Below are positions 1-11,087 of a stretch of 64,000 bases of DNA, piece after piece. A model generated the notes under the pieces. The model was not told the origin of the DNA. It saw only the letters and a program-made list of their open reading frames with translations, and ran no database searches. This DNA comes from Roridomyces roridus. Lineage: Eukaryota > Basidiomycota > Agaricomycetes > Agaricales > Mycenaceae. The stretch covers positions 1,364,001-1,428,000 of the forward strand of contig JARKIF010000005.1 of assembly GCA_029378245.1 (NCBI GenBank), in the 5' to 3' direction. Made by a program: the position numbers and the translations under genes. The first letter of the stretch is position 1, and each line of letters opens with the position of its first letter.

Positions 1-1085
1 TCAACACAGCCGGCCTGACTTCTACGCAATACGCAAAGAACGCCACCGACGCGAGAGTGTTGTGGGGTCAGATGCTCAAGACGGCGGAAAAGACCGGCAT
101 GGAGATCGATTCTTTCGTGGTCACCTCCGCCGTTCTCGCGCTATCCAAAGGCCAGGCAGCGGAACAAACATTGGCTTTCCAATTGGTCCGTGAGCACTTT
201 GGTCTCGCGGCATCGACCGAATCGCCAGTGCATGGCGGCAACGGCAAACTCCCCCTCACTTCGCCGAGTCTGGCTGCCGCGCTCTATTTGTGCAATAGCA
301 GCCAGAGACCCGCCGACTGCATACACTTCTTCCAGCAGGTTATAAAGCGACCACCAGCCAGCGGCGGCGCGGATATCATCGACCGTGCTCACGTCGAAGA
401 GGTGTTGAAAGCCAGACTGGCGCTAATTGCGCCGGGTTCTGCCCATCTATCCGTCGAGACGCTCGAGTGGATGCTCGGCCGTGACATTCGACCGGGGATA
501 TCCACATACAACCTCGTCTTGCTCACTTGTTGGCGCGCAGCCGACTGGAATTCTGCCACAAAGACATTCAACTTGATGACCGGGTACCGTTCTCATGATT
601 TCATGGACGGCGCCGTGCGCCCTTCTCCTCGAGTCGACCAGGGCAGGAATCATCTCCTTCCCACGGCAGAGACCATGTCCTGCATGCTGCGCACCGCCCT
701 CGCGACGCAAAATAGCGCCAACGTGCGGCAATGTCTTCGTATTGCGAATCACTTCAACGCCAATGAAGTCGACTTTTTCGATGAAACCAAGCAGATAACC
801 TCCCGGAAGAAGGAAACGACTACCAACAAAGCTCTCAAGAACTGGGCGTTCCATGTCGTCAAGCTCGCTGCTGCCGTCGTCGAGGCGGTGGATCACGTCG
901 CTGCTGCAAAGACCAAGCCAATAGCCAGTGAAATGGCCCAGTGGACTGAACTCAAGCAGGCGGCGGTAAAATTGCTCTCGAAGGCACCCGAGCCTGTGGT
1001 GGAACCTACTCCGAAGGCTCAAAGGACACACACGCATACACGCCCATTGACCCGATATGAAATGTCAGTAGCATCCAGCGCATAG
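1..1085 (+). CDS. PPR-repeat protein, C-terminal part (5' end outside window)
   Basis: The reading frame is open from base 3 to the TAG at 1083-1085, so the gene starts before the window. The visible part is about 360 residues. The stretch near bases 483-590 (RPGISTYNLVLLTCWR, then SATKTFNLM) has the helix-turn-helix pattern of a pentatricopeptide repeat, with less regular helical repeats on both sides. PPR proteins bind organelle RNA and in fungi usually act in mitochondria on transcript stability, processing or translation. The C-terminus is basic and threonine/proline-rich and looks disordered. No intron is evident in the visible part. The PPR call is family-level only; the target RNA cannot be named and the targeting peptide is not in the window. 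Confidence 0.7.
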   Translation, partial: NTAGLTSTQYAKNATDARVLWGQMLKTAEKTGMEIDSFVVTSAVLALSKGQAAEQTLAFQLVREHFGLAASTESPVHGGNGKLPLTSPSLAAALYLCNSSQRPADCIHFFQQVIKRPPASGGADIIDRAHVEEVLKARLALIAPGSAHLSVETLEWMLGRDIRPGISTYNLVLLTCWRAADWNSATKTFNLMTGYRSHDFMDGAVRPSPRVDQGRNHLLPTAETMSCMLRTALATQNSANVRQCLRIANHFNANEVDFFDETKQITSRKKETTTNKALKNWAFHVVKLAAAVVEAVDHVAAAKTKPIASEMAQWTELKQAAVKLLSKAPEPVVEPTPKAQRTHTHTRPLTRYEMSVASSA

Positions 1086-1287
1086 AATGGGATTCTACAT
1101 ATACACATCAGCCCGCGGTCAACAAATGAGATGTGTATGGAGGTATGATCGCGGACAAATAGTATACAGCGGGAAATCCAGACCACAAAGATTAGTAAAG
1201 TTAACGATAAGTGAAAAAAGTGTTCTTGGTAAAGACAGGCATATGACTGCCACTGGCAGCATAAATCCCAAGACATGTTATTCCAAA

Positions 1288-4112
1288 CTATGCCATGCTT
1301 TTCGGACGGCCTCCATCAGAATGGAAGGCGGGGCTGGGCGCAGCCAGTGGGGAGAACCCTTCGGCGGGTGCAAAACTTTGCGGCCGGTCACCGGGTTGTC
1401 CACTGAATTCGCGGGGTACGAACAAGCTACTGTTGCTCGACGGTTGGCGACGGGGCCGAGGCGCGGGTCCCGGCCCAGGATTGGGTGCAGTGAATTGGTC
1501 GTCTGTCAATCGGACGGACCTCATGGAGGGAGTCAGCGAGTCTCGCGAAGACTGGCGATGGGGTTGTGGCGCGTCGGAAGAGGGCGGCGGTGGCGGTGAC
1601 CGCTGAGGGGGTTGGCGAAGAGGAGGGGGCGGCGCTTGCCGTTGGGGGAGAGGCGGCACGAAGACCGGGTCTTCCGCCATAGTCGTAGGCGACGCAACGA
1701 ACACGGAGTCCTCTTCAGAAGGACTCCGTTGGTAGCTCGCGCTTCGAGGTCTGTTGTCATCAAAGCTGCGTGCAGGTGCGACCAGGGAATCTTCAGAGGG
1801 TTGGCGCTGGTAGTTGACGCTTCTGGGTCGGTCATCAGGCTTACGGAAGCCAGGTGAGGGAGGGGTGAAAAGCTGGTCCTCGGAAACAGCCATGGACGGT
1901 TGTCGCTGGTATGCCGCGCTGTCAGGCCGCTCGATCGGTCTCAGCCCACTGCTCTTGAAAGTGCGGGTCGCGGGAGACGGAGGCTGGTACATGTCCTCGC
2001 TAATGGCCATCGACACTGGCGCACGATCAGCCATCGGTACCCCGGCAGCAAAGCTGTCTCTCGGGTTCATGGACATCGGACGCATGCCCATGTCTTCTGT
2101 AATGGCCATCGAGACGGGTTCATAGACATGGGCCTGGGGCTCGGGTCCGGCAACGTAGCTGTTGCGCAAAGACATGGGCATTGGGCTCATGCGACCGCGA
2201 TTCTTCCTTACTGTGCTCTTGGTCTTGCGTTTGCGGCACATGTAGAGGATTCCGAATATGCCCAATGCGAGAAGAACGACGGCGTTGAGAGCCATGATAC
2301 CGAGCATGGCCGGAACCATAGCAATGATCTGGTCCAAGGAGTGGGAAATATCCGAAGATACTGTCACAGAGCCAGAGGCAGCAGCAGTGCTATTGGCAAC
2401 ATTATAAGTAATGTTGTTGGCAGCGCTTCCTCCGCGAGAGGCATGGAAATCCTTGGATGCCTCGTTGGGATCAACGAGGGACAGTAACTTGACATAGGGA
2501 TCGCCCATTTTGTTGGAAGAGTCGAAATCTCCAAAGTCGTAGATGGAGTACATCGAGCGCAGAACATTGTCACCGATCAGCCAGTCGCTACACAATTTAG
2601 AGACAAAAAAGGAAGTTTCAAGGGTACTCACAACTCTCCAGCCCCAACGGACACGGTTTGGGGAACAAAAGCACCCACACACTGCGTTGCGTTGGTCAAG
2701 CTGTTCGGGGTCACGTCCAGAGGGTGGACGGGAAAGACTTGGCCCCTGCGGAAGAGTGTGAATGCACGCAAAAGAAAAACAGGTTGCAACATACGCGAAC
2801 TGTAGCGCTATGTCCACCTCTTGGTCGCATGGGACAGTCCACTGACCCAACGCAGGAGAATACTGTGCTCCAGGAACACCGCTGTAGATCGCATCACAGA
2901 TGGCCGCCGGCGCGTATCTAAAAACGGGTCAATACTTGGAAAATTTTGGGGGACAGACTGACGTGTAAGAGGTACCGCTGTCCAGCAGTACAACCGCGCG
3001 GTTGCTTGGTGCACCAGTGACGTTAGTGGTCGGAGTGACCACGGTGGTCCCAGAACCGTTGTTAACCAAGAGAGCCTCAAGAAGAACGTTCCATCGATTC
3101 GGAAACGAGATTGGCCAGGTCGGAATAGCCGGTCCATCCAAGACCGCAGAATACGCCGGCTCGACCTCACCAATCGAGAAGCTTCCTTGTACATCGTTCC
3201 CCGAGTCAGTGCTCCGTTGGAGGGCAAAGGCGATATAGTTGGGTTCGGAAGGATTGTCCAGGAACATGTTGTACAGCAGACTGCGCCCAGTGGAGGCGCC
3301 GGTTGCATTGACAGCGTGGTCAATTGAGGACAGTGAGGTGAATCCGAGCCCAACAAGGCCGTCAGCACCGTAGCTCAACGCCGGGTTGTTGGCGCTGGAC
3401 ACATCCAAGATTGCTTGGGATGAGACCTTAATCCTGACAGGGGGATTAGCAATATTCATGCGCAATCAAAAGCCACGCACCCAGCGAACTCGAGAGGCCC
3501 ATAGGCTATATGACCATACACCCAACCGATTCCATACTGGTGAAAATTCAGCGAACAAGAAGGAAGGGCGGAGATGGACGGACGGTGAGATTAGCTGCGG
3601 TGTCCTGCGCGGAAATTCAGCGTGGAATAGATGAGGGAATGCTGAACTCACAGTGTCGGTGCAATTGGGAAGGGGAGAGGATGCGCCTTTGATCCAGACG
3701 TCGGAGGACCCGGTATCGAGCTGAACTGGATATTCTAAAAAGTGTCTCGAAATCAGCGACAAAAATTGATTCGCAGAAATTAGGTTACCTGTGCCCCCGA
3801 CGGTGACCTGATTGAAGCGTTGGAATGGACGAAACAACGAGCCGATAGACGGAAAAACGTACGTTGGCAATGTAGATCAAATCATGAACGGTGCTGCAGA
3901 GCGGTCAGTCAACAACAGGGTCATATAAAAGGCACAGACGTGAGGTCAAGACCGTCTGCGTCGTCCGCCGCAGCCAGAAGAGAGACACTAGACAGGCCGC
4001 TTCTCCGGTGCAAGCCAGTCGGTCGCTTGACTTGGTTGACGGATATTCGGGCGGAGAAAGCGAGCGGAGTGAGGAGAAGGAGAGAGAAAAGCACAGGGAG
4101 GTCCAGGAGCAT
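1288..4112 (-). CDS. Membrane-anchored pepsin-like aspartic protease (A1 family)
   Basis: Multi-exon gene read from ATG 4112 to TAG 1288. A signal peptide (MLLDLPVLFSLLLLTPLAFS) is followed by a short propeptide. The first catalytic motif DTGSSD has its aspartate near residue 81 after splicing of IYIAN, VTVGGT and EYPVQL across two short introns. The second catalytic motif is LLDSGTSYT near base 2965. Several NxS/T sites fit a secreted or luminal domain. After the protease domain, a segment around bases 2225-2330 (AMLGIMALNAVVLLALGIFG) is a clear membrane helix followed by basic CRKRK, so the catalytic domain should face outside. The roughly 300-residue cytoplasmic tail is rich in P, S and R, with repeated SMAxxED and RPRSxxYQR motifs, and the protein ends in PKSMA. 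Yapsins are GPI-anchored, so this is a different arrangement. It is divergent from the HOT gene about 130 bp away. Confidence 0.88.
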
Positions 4113-4240
4113 GGGGGAAAAGAGTGTGAACGGACCGACTGTGCTTCTGAAGGAGCGAGACCAAGGGGCGCCAAGTTTGTGATCGACATTCCGCTGCTTT
4201 GATGGAGTCTCACGCGCGTCTACAGTCTCCATTTACCACC

Positions 4241-6188
4241 ATGGCTGCATCGCGTGGTACCATTTCTAGGCTGATAAACGCGTCCCAACATTCTTGCTGC
4301 CCTTGCCACGGCGCTCATCATGCTGCGGCTCATCCCGCCGTACCTTCTCTATTGCGGCGCTTCGCTTCACCTGTCAACCTTAGCCAGAAGGAATATGCAT
4401 TCGAGGTCGCAGCATCCAATCTGCGCTTCGGAACTGGGGTCACAAGAGAAGTTGGCTATGACCTGGTCAATATGAAAGCACGCAAGGTCGCAGTCTTCAC
4501 AGACGAGAACATCGAGAAACTTTCGCCGCTCCAAGTCGCCGTCGAGTCCCTGGAATCACAGTCTGTCCCCTACGAGGTCCTGAGTCTCACTGCGGGAGAG
4601 CCTACAGAGGAAAGCTGGGCTGAGGCGATTAAGTGGTCCAGGGAGCACGATTTCAGCCATTTCCTCGCGTTAGTTGGTGTTTCATCGACATGCTCACTTA
4701 TTAATTTCTTCAGTGTTGGCGGAGGGAGTGTCATTGACACTGCAAAGGCAGCCAACCTGTTCACTGTCTACAAGGATGCAGATCTATTCGACTTTGTCAA
4801 TGCTCCAGTCGGAAAAGGCACTTTATTTCCCTGGTTCTGGATCATATCTTATGTCTTGGCTAGGTCTTCCCATAAAGGAGACCCTCCGACCGCTCATTGC
4901 GGTCCCCACCACGGCGGGGACAGGTTCTGAAACCACGGGGGCTGCCATTCTGGATATCACCTCCCGATCTTTCAAGACAGGCATCGCTAACCGGGCTCTC
5001 AAGCCAGTCCTGGGAGTCGTCGTAAGTCGGTTTAATTACCGAGTTATGAAGTGATCTTAGTCTCGTAGGACACGCGGAATACGGAGACCTGCCCTACCGC
5101 TGTTCACATCAGCGCGGGACTCGACGTGCTTTTCCATAGCTTGGAAAGTTATACAGCCATCCCGTTTGTTTCTCGTTTCCTTGCTCCAGCAACGGTTAAA
5201 CTGGTGCCAGATACACTGAGCGCACGCCTCGGCCTGCGAATCCTATCCTGCGGCCTGCATACCAGGGAAGCAACCCCATCGCGGACGTATTTTCCATGTG
5301 GGCGCTTCGCACCACGGTCAAGTATTTGCCTCGCGTTGCCAAGAATCCTGATGATGAGGAAGCACGAAGCCAAATGCTGTACGTCCTCTCAGTCAACTTG
5401 GCTCACCGTGACCAAATATTATAGTCTTGCGGCTTCGTTTGCTGGGATTGGGTTCGGAAGTCAGTCGTTCACACTCTTTGCCCTACATATTGGCTCATTA
5501 TTCCTCAGATGCTGGCGTCCATTTGTGCCATGGCGTAGGTTCTTTCAACGATTAAATATCTTTTTGTCTAATCCTTCTCTGCATAGATGTCCTATCCTGC
5601 AAGTCATTGTGTTTCGCCGTAACGTTGTATTCTCACTCGACTTGCTAGATTTCGGGACTCAACAAGAAAGGGCCCAAATACAAGCACCCTGGGTGCGATC
5701 CAACGGGCAACTTGGCTGTTTTCTTATTGAATCTTTCACAGATACGTCAACGCTGGGTACATAATCCCCCACGGAATCAGCGTTGCCATAACTGGCCCGG
5801 CGGTTTTCCAATTCACGGCCCCCTCCTCACCGGAGCGCCACCGTGAAATTCTGGCCGTGTTCAAGCACACCACGGTCTCGGACCCGACCATCACTCGAAT
5901 TCCCGACTCTGAGGTTGGTGCATACGTCTATGAGACTATTGCGCAGTTCCTCGACGGGCTTGGTGTGCCGAGGGGACTGAAACAACTCGGGTATGCTGTA
6001 TTGCGCGTCTTTTCAAGTATTTTATTTCACGGCATGATAGGTACACTGCAGGTGACATTGACGCGCTTGTTGAAGGGACGTTACCGCAGCGCCGTGTTCT
6101 GGACCTTGCGCCTGGGATTGGGGATATGGTAGGCGAGGATGGAAGGCTTCATCTGTCCAGGATGTTGCACAACTCGTTGGAATATTAG
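4241..6188 (+). CDS. ADHFE1: Hydroxyacid-oxoacid transhydrogenase, mitochondrial (iron-containing ADH family)
   Basis: Multi-exon gene. ATG 4241 has a strong context (accaccATGG); an in-frame ATG at 4202 is an alternative. The N-terminus is Arg/Ser/Ala-rich and fits a mitochondrial presequence. Family hallmarks appear in order: NLRFGTGVTREVGYDLV, the dinucleotide-binding VGGGSVIDTAKAAN, AVPTTAGTGSETTGAAI, LFHSLESYTAIP, then AGVHLCHGMSYPISG with metal-binding histidines, and IPHGISVAITGPAVF. The end is LVEGTLPQRRVLDLAP followed by LSRMLHNSLEY and TAG at 6186-6188. The enzyme couples oxidation of 4-hydroxybutyrate to reduction of 2-oxoglutarate, giving D-2-hydroxyglutarate. The join VGK-GLPIKET needs a GC-AG intron with its donor at 4818. 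HIS6 follows after about 115 bp on the same strand. Confidence 0.9.
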
Positions 6189-6302
6189 TTTTTTGTACCA
6201 TAACATGTATGTACCACAATGGAATTGATGTAGTCTCTTTTACAGGCCCTCGACTCTCCGCGAAGAAGACATTGATGCCGATTCGCGATCACAACTCTCC
6301 AT

Positions 6303-7516
6303 CATGCCATCTCGCTTCAGACCTTGCATAGATCTTCACGACGGAAAGGTCAAGCAAATCGTCGGAGGAACTCTTTCCGAGGCAGCGCCAGACACTCTCA
6401 AGACCAATTTTGTCTCTAGGCTCGTCTGTTTGCTCTGTTCTCGCCAAAACGAAGTGTGAAATAAATTGTTCCGACCAGTAAATCTGCTGGCGAATTCGCG
6501 TCTTTGTATCGTCAACATAATCTCGAGGGCGGGCATGTTATCAAATTAGGCCCGGGGAACGACGAGGCGGCGCGCGACGCGCTGAGGTCTTGGCCAGGTC
6601 CCCTCCGTCAATTGTGTTCTCAATAGCACGATCAAATACTTTACAGGTGGACTTCAAATCGGTGGTGGGATCAACGATATGAATGCGAAAGAATGGCTGG
6701 ACGCTGGGGCTAGCAAAGTTGGGCTTGCGTCTGCTTCATGAATGATTTTATCGACGCGCTGCCTTCTAGGTGATCGTCACTTCGTATCTCTTCCCCGACG
6801 CCAAGTTTTCTTTGGAACGTCTCGAGGCGCTGTCATCTGAAGTCGGGAAGGAGAGGCTGGTGGTCGACGTGAGGTGGGTTATATCACCGTCTAAACGCGT
6901 GACTGATAGAGTGAAGCTGTCGGAAACGAGGAGACGGCTGGTTTGTCGCGATGAATAAATGGCAAGATATAACAGACATGGAGGTTTCCCAAGGTTGGTT
7001 GGGTGAATACAATGGAAGGCGACTAATACACGAGCAGAGTCTCTGGATATGCTCTCGCAGTACTGCAGGTACTTGGTGTTCATTATTCATGTTCCGAGCT
7101 CATGTGCGACCTCAGTGAGTTTCTCATTCACGCCGCGGACGTCGAGGGTCTCTGCCAGGGGATCGACGAGGCATTGGTGACGAGTATGTTCGGACATGTT
7201 GAACACAAACAATTTGTTCATGGGCTGCAGAATTGGGCGAATGGGTGCACATCCCATGTACATATGCTGGAGGTGCCAAAGGTAATACCCGTTCAGCAGA
7301 ATGCCCTCTCTCATCCAGTTGCAGCACTGCACGACTTGGATCTGGTGAATCGGCTTTCCAAGGGTAAGGTTGATTTAACGTATGGAAGGTGGGCTTTCCA
7401 GCTGCCATACTGTGCTCTGTACTGATTCGTGCAGCTCTCTGGATATTTTTGGTGGAAGTCTGGTGGTGTTTGAAGAACTTGTAGCGCATAATTCTAGCCG
7501 TGTGAAACTAGGGTAG
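6303..7516 (+). CDS. HIS6: HIS6, ProFAR isomerase of histidine biosynthesis
   Basis: Phosphoribosylformimino-AICAR-phosphate isomerase, the fourth step of histidine synthesis, a cytosolic TIM-barrel enzyme. The translation starts [20 protein letters not shown], with the catalytic aspartate in CIDLHDG. After splicing it runs through [114 protein letters not shown] and [16 protein letters not shown], ending at TAG 7514-7516. The match to yeast His6 is close throughout. About eight short introns are needed; the VDV-SCRK join fixes one exactly (gtgggt...gtgaag). The first intron best fits a GC donor at 6420. The reading frame upstream of ATG 6303 stays open but does not resemble the family, so 6303 is taken as the start. 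Confidence 0.93.
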
Positions 7517-7631
7517 TTGCATCAACAAATACAAACTGTAAATTTCTGTCCACCCTCGACGCACTCAAGGTCATTCTCTATTCCAGCTTGCTGTCCGCTT
7601 CCCCGATTCACATTTCTCTCAGACCGTCACC

Positions 7632-8157
7632 ATGCCCGGAAAAGTCAAGGCCTACGAGCTCCAGTCCAAGTGCGAGACGCTGAAAACGACCTCCGACCTC
7701 GTCTGACCGCTCCTTCTCAGATCCAAAAATGACTTGTCCAAGCAGCTCGTGGAGCTCAAGAACGAGCTCCTGACTCTGCGGGTACAGAAAATCGCAGGCG
7801 GGTCTGCGTCCAAGCTGACGAAAATGTGCGTCGGAGCGTTCAACATTAGATGCTCGTCTCACACATTATCTACAGCAACACCGTCCGCAAATCCATCGCG
7901 CGCGTCCTGACCGTCATGAACCAGAAGGCGCGTCAAAATCTGCGGGAATACTACAAAGACAAGAAGTACTTGCCTCTTGACCTGCGCGCGAAGAGGACTC
8001 GTGCTATCCGTCGCCGTCTCTCCAAGGTCCGTCTCAACACCTCGCCTATTTAACTCGTCTAATTGTTCCCATTCAGCACGACGCTTCGTTGAAGACGTTG
8101 AAGCAGCGCAAGAAGGACGCCAACTTCCCGATCCGAAAGTACGCTGTGAAGGCATGA
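7632..8157 (+). CDS. RPL35: 60S ribosomal protein L35 (uL29)
   Basis: Four exons resolve cleanly: 7632-7669, 7721-7825, 7876-8026 and 8077-8157. The joined protein begins [20 protein letters not shown] and includes [56 protein letters not shown] and [16 protein letters not shown]. This is full length for eukaryotic L35 (about 123 residues). L35 sits near the peptide exit tunnel, where it contacts nascent-chain factors such as SRP. The start context is caccATGC, preceded by a pyrimidine-rich leader typical of fungal ribosomal protein genes. All introns are GT-AG and about 50 bp. Nothing is unusual. Confidence 0.97.
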
Positions 8158-8648
8158 GGGGATAGTACTACGATTCTATGTCTTTTCATGCTATAGTATG
8201 CCTGCTCCATGTCGTCGCATTCTCGTCGCAACACGCCACACGAAAAAAATAGTGAAACGGCCCAATGTGCCATGAAACCGGATTAGGTCACAGGAGTATT
8301 GCCCAACCACCTGAGTCTTTTGGCCCGAGGCCACACCCGCCCTCGTACGGGCTCATTGGTGTCGACGGCCCATTCTTCGGATTCAAAGCTCCACCACCCA
8401 CCACATATAAATCGCCGCCGATACCCTCGACCGCCTGATACCCAAGAGCGTTAACTCATTCCTCCCGGCTTTTTTTCGCGCGCTCTGCCTTCTCTTCACA
8501 TAGATCCCAACGCCACTAGCAGATACACCAATGCAGGTGAGAGTCTATCCTATAGTTTCCGAGACTGTATTGCCGGGTCCGCTGCGCACGTGCGGATGTC
8601 TCCATCAATGAGCTCAGGCGTGCTTTGGAGCTCTTCTTCCCACTCATA
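8158..8648 (+). promoter_or_regulatory. Intergenic region and likely promoter of the GCK kinase gene
   Basis: 491 bp between RPL35 and the kinase ATG. A TATA-like element (acatataaat) lies near 8402-8411, followed by a long pyrimidine-rich tract (near 8460-8510). A minor upstream ATG at 8531 is followed directly by gtgaga, a good splice donor, so a 5'UTR intron is possible. No open reading frame here resembles a known protein. Confidence 0.45.
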
Positions 8649-10924
8649 ATGGCGCCGGGCTCGCGTCTCAGGAAACGGAGTGCTGACGATGTCCCAAAGC
8701 AGCCCAGGTCCCCCACTCCCTCCGAGCGTCAGGCTCTCCCGAGGGAGCCCTACCCCATCCCAAGCAGTAACCCCGCCAGCCAATATACCCTACTCGAGAA
8801 GCTGGGCACGGGCAGCTTCGGGACAGTCTACAAGGCCATGCACAATGAAACGAAACAGATTGTGGCCATTAAGCAGATCGGTGCGTACGACTTGCTCTTT
8901 TTCTCTTGTTCGTCTCATTTCGAGTGCAGATCTCGAGGACTCGGACGACGATATATCCGAGATTCAGCAAGAAATCGCAAGTCTGGCCCAGTGCGACTCT
9001 GAGTATGTCACTCGCTACTACGGCTCCTTCGTCGTCGCGTACAAACTCTGGATCGTCATGGAGTACCTCGCTGGTGGCTCTTGTCTCGACCTACTGAAAC
9101 CGGGCACCTTCACCGAGGCCCACATCGCCGTCATTTGCCGCGAACTCCTTCTTGGTCTCGACTACCTCCACACAGAGGGTACCATCCACCGCGACATCAA
9201 GGCCGCCAACATCCTCTTGTCTTCCTCGGGCAAAGTCAAACTCGCAGATTTCGGTGTGGCGGCGCAACTCACGAGCACACTGCGACATACGTTTGTCGGC
9301 ACCCCGTTTTGGATGGCACCTGAAGTGATACGACAGGCGGGGTATGATGCCAAAGCCGACATGTGGAGTTTGGGTATCACCGCCATTGAGATGGCCAAAG
9401 GAGAGCCGCCTTTGGCTGAATACCACCCGATGCGCGTCCTTTTCCTTATTCCCCAGGCCAAACCTCCCCTACTCGAAGGCCCGTTTTCCGCTGCGTTCAA
9501 GGATTTCGTATCACAGTGCTTGACCAAGAATGCCAATGCTGTAAGCCGTCTTTATCCCGTTCCCTACCGTTCTCATTTATCCGCATCCAGCGTCCAACAG
9601 CCAACGAACTTTTGCAACATCGGTTCATTCGCGGTGCCCGCAAAACTTCATATCTTACCGAGCTCATCGAGCGCTATCAGGATTACCGCGCCCGGTCCCC
9701 TCAGAAAAGACAACCACAGATTTATCAACCCACCGTTCGAAACTGGGAGACGAATGGGTCTATACGCAGCGACTGGAATTTTGACACGATCAGGTCGTCG
9801 GTCTCTGCGATGGGCACCTTCCGTAGCATGGCAAAAGATCTTGTCATGCCCCCGGGTATGGAACCTGATGAGGAGGACGAGTATGATTACGAAGAAGAGC
9901 GCGCGTCGATCGACACGGGTGGTGCAACCAAGGGGAGCGATCCAATCCACCTCGGAATGCACTCGCAAGGAGCGCACTCCACGGTCATTATTCGACCGCC
10001 ACCTTCGCCTGTTTCGGAGAAGGATATCCCTACATTACTCGCGGACAGTGCTTCTGCAGAAACGACCTCTGACAGCCCGCACACGCCTCCCCAGGATGCA
10101 TCTCCTCTTGGCGAGCCTCCCGCGTACAGTGGGTCAGTGAGGACAAGTCGGCGTGCCTCATATGCAGCCCGGAATATGGTGCAAGGATCGGGGACAGTTA
10201 TGCGGGAGGCAGACCTTGGAACTGGTGTTGATACGATTCGACCAGTGAAGAAGGTGGACACTGTTGGATCGCTGCGTTTATCAGCCGGCTACATTGGGAG
10301 CATGCGGAGAGAGCCCAGTGGGTCTGGCTCAACACCTACGTCGCCCACCACTTCCACGCATCGGCGTGCTGCCAGCGAGGCGGGCAAGGCCGGTAAACAC
10401 ATGATCGACGAGGTTGTGCTGCCGATATTACAAAATGTGCGTCGTGCTTCCAATCCAAATCCCCTATTGCTTATCGTAACGTTTACAGGCGATCGGAGAA
10501 GATATGGATGCTCGCGAGATTGAATCGCTGAGCATGCTCTCAAGGGGCTTCTCTGAGCTGAAGGATGCAAATCCCGAACTCGCATACAACGTCATCCTCG
10601 ACATACTATCTGGCATCAACGAGTACGTTCCCACTTGCATAGCTGCCTCGCGGTCCTGACCTGTCTTGCAGCAACTCTGCGGTGCGACAGCATGTGCATA
10701 CTTCGCGGGGTTTATTCCCTCACAAGCGCATCATCCGTAAAAGTGAGATGACTGCCAAGGGTCTGGTGGTCACCGAGGTCCAGGAGGACATTACGGGTCT
10801 GCCGACGACGACCTTGGACTCGCCAAAGGTGGAAGAACCGATCGCCAAGAAGTCACCCATCTCGGAGCTAATATACATGCGCTGGCTCGAGGGTTTGAGG
10901 CTCAAGTGGCCGAGTTTGTCGTAG
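8649..10924 (+). CDS. Ste20-family protein kinase, GCK-III type (MST3/Kic1/Nak1-like)
   Basis: ATG 8649 opens a short N-tail of about 45 residues, then the kinase domain: glycine loop LGTGSFG (residues 52-58), catalytic lysine in VAIKQI (about 75), [11 protein letters not shown] (Asp about 166), DFGVAAQ, and the activation segment [19 protein letters not shown], typical of germinal-centre kinases. After [18 protein letters not shown] comes a long acidic and Ser/Pro-rich linker (YDYEEERAS), then a conserved helical C-terminus ([20 protein letters not shown], then [20 protein letters not shown]). Introns interrupt near 8880-8930, 9541-9591, 10437-10488 and 10622-10672. Fungal relatives (Kic1, Nak1, Don3, Sid1) act in polarity, cytokinesis or septation upstream of NDR kinases; which one this is remains open. 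Convergent with the TFIIF alpha gene. Confidence 0.93.
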
Positions 10925-11087
10925 TTCCCTTTCCTCTCCTTGGATTTTTGGATCTTCGCCTGTTATTTACTTCACTCCGTAATTCGTTTACTTATGACAC
11001 TCACGACCTACTACATCTCACTTGTGTACTGGATGTCCCTCATGAATTTCATGATATGATACGCTGCAGTGGTGTTTACATTGTTCC

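Noticed and set aside
1087..1599. 170-codon plus-strand ORF
   Set aside because: Most of it is antisense to the protease tail and has no family features; treated as a shadow.
6189..6302. Frame upstream of the HIS6 ATG reads [12 protein letters not shown], like the end of transhydrogenase proteins
   Set aside because: The HOT frame already ends naturally with LSRMLHNSLEY and a stop at 6188. The HIS6 match begins exactly at ATG 6303, so the upstream reading is treated as coincidence or 5'UTR.
8400..8560. TATA-like box, pyrimidine tract and ATGCAG followed by a splice donor resemble the 5' end of a polyubiquitin gene
   Set aside because: No ubiquitin coding sequence follows in any frame. The elements serve equally well as the kinase promoter and 5'UTR, and joining ATGCAG to the kinase frame would need a 19-bp intron, which is too short.
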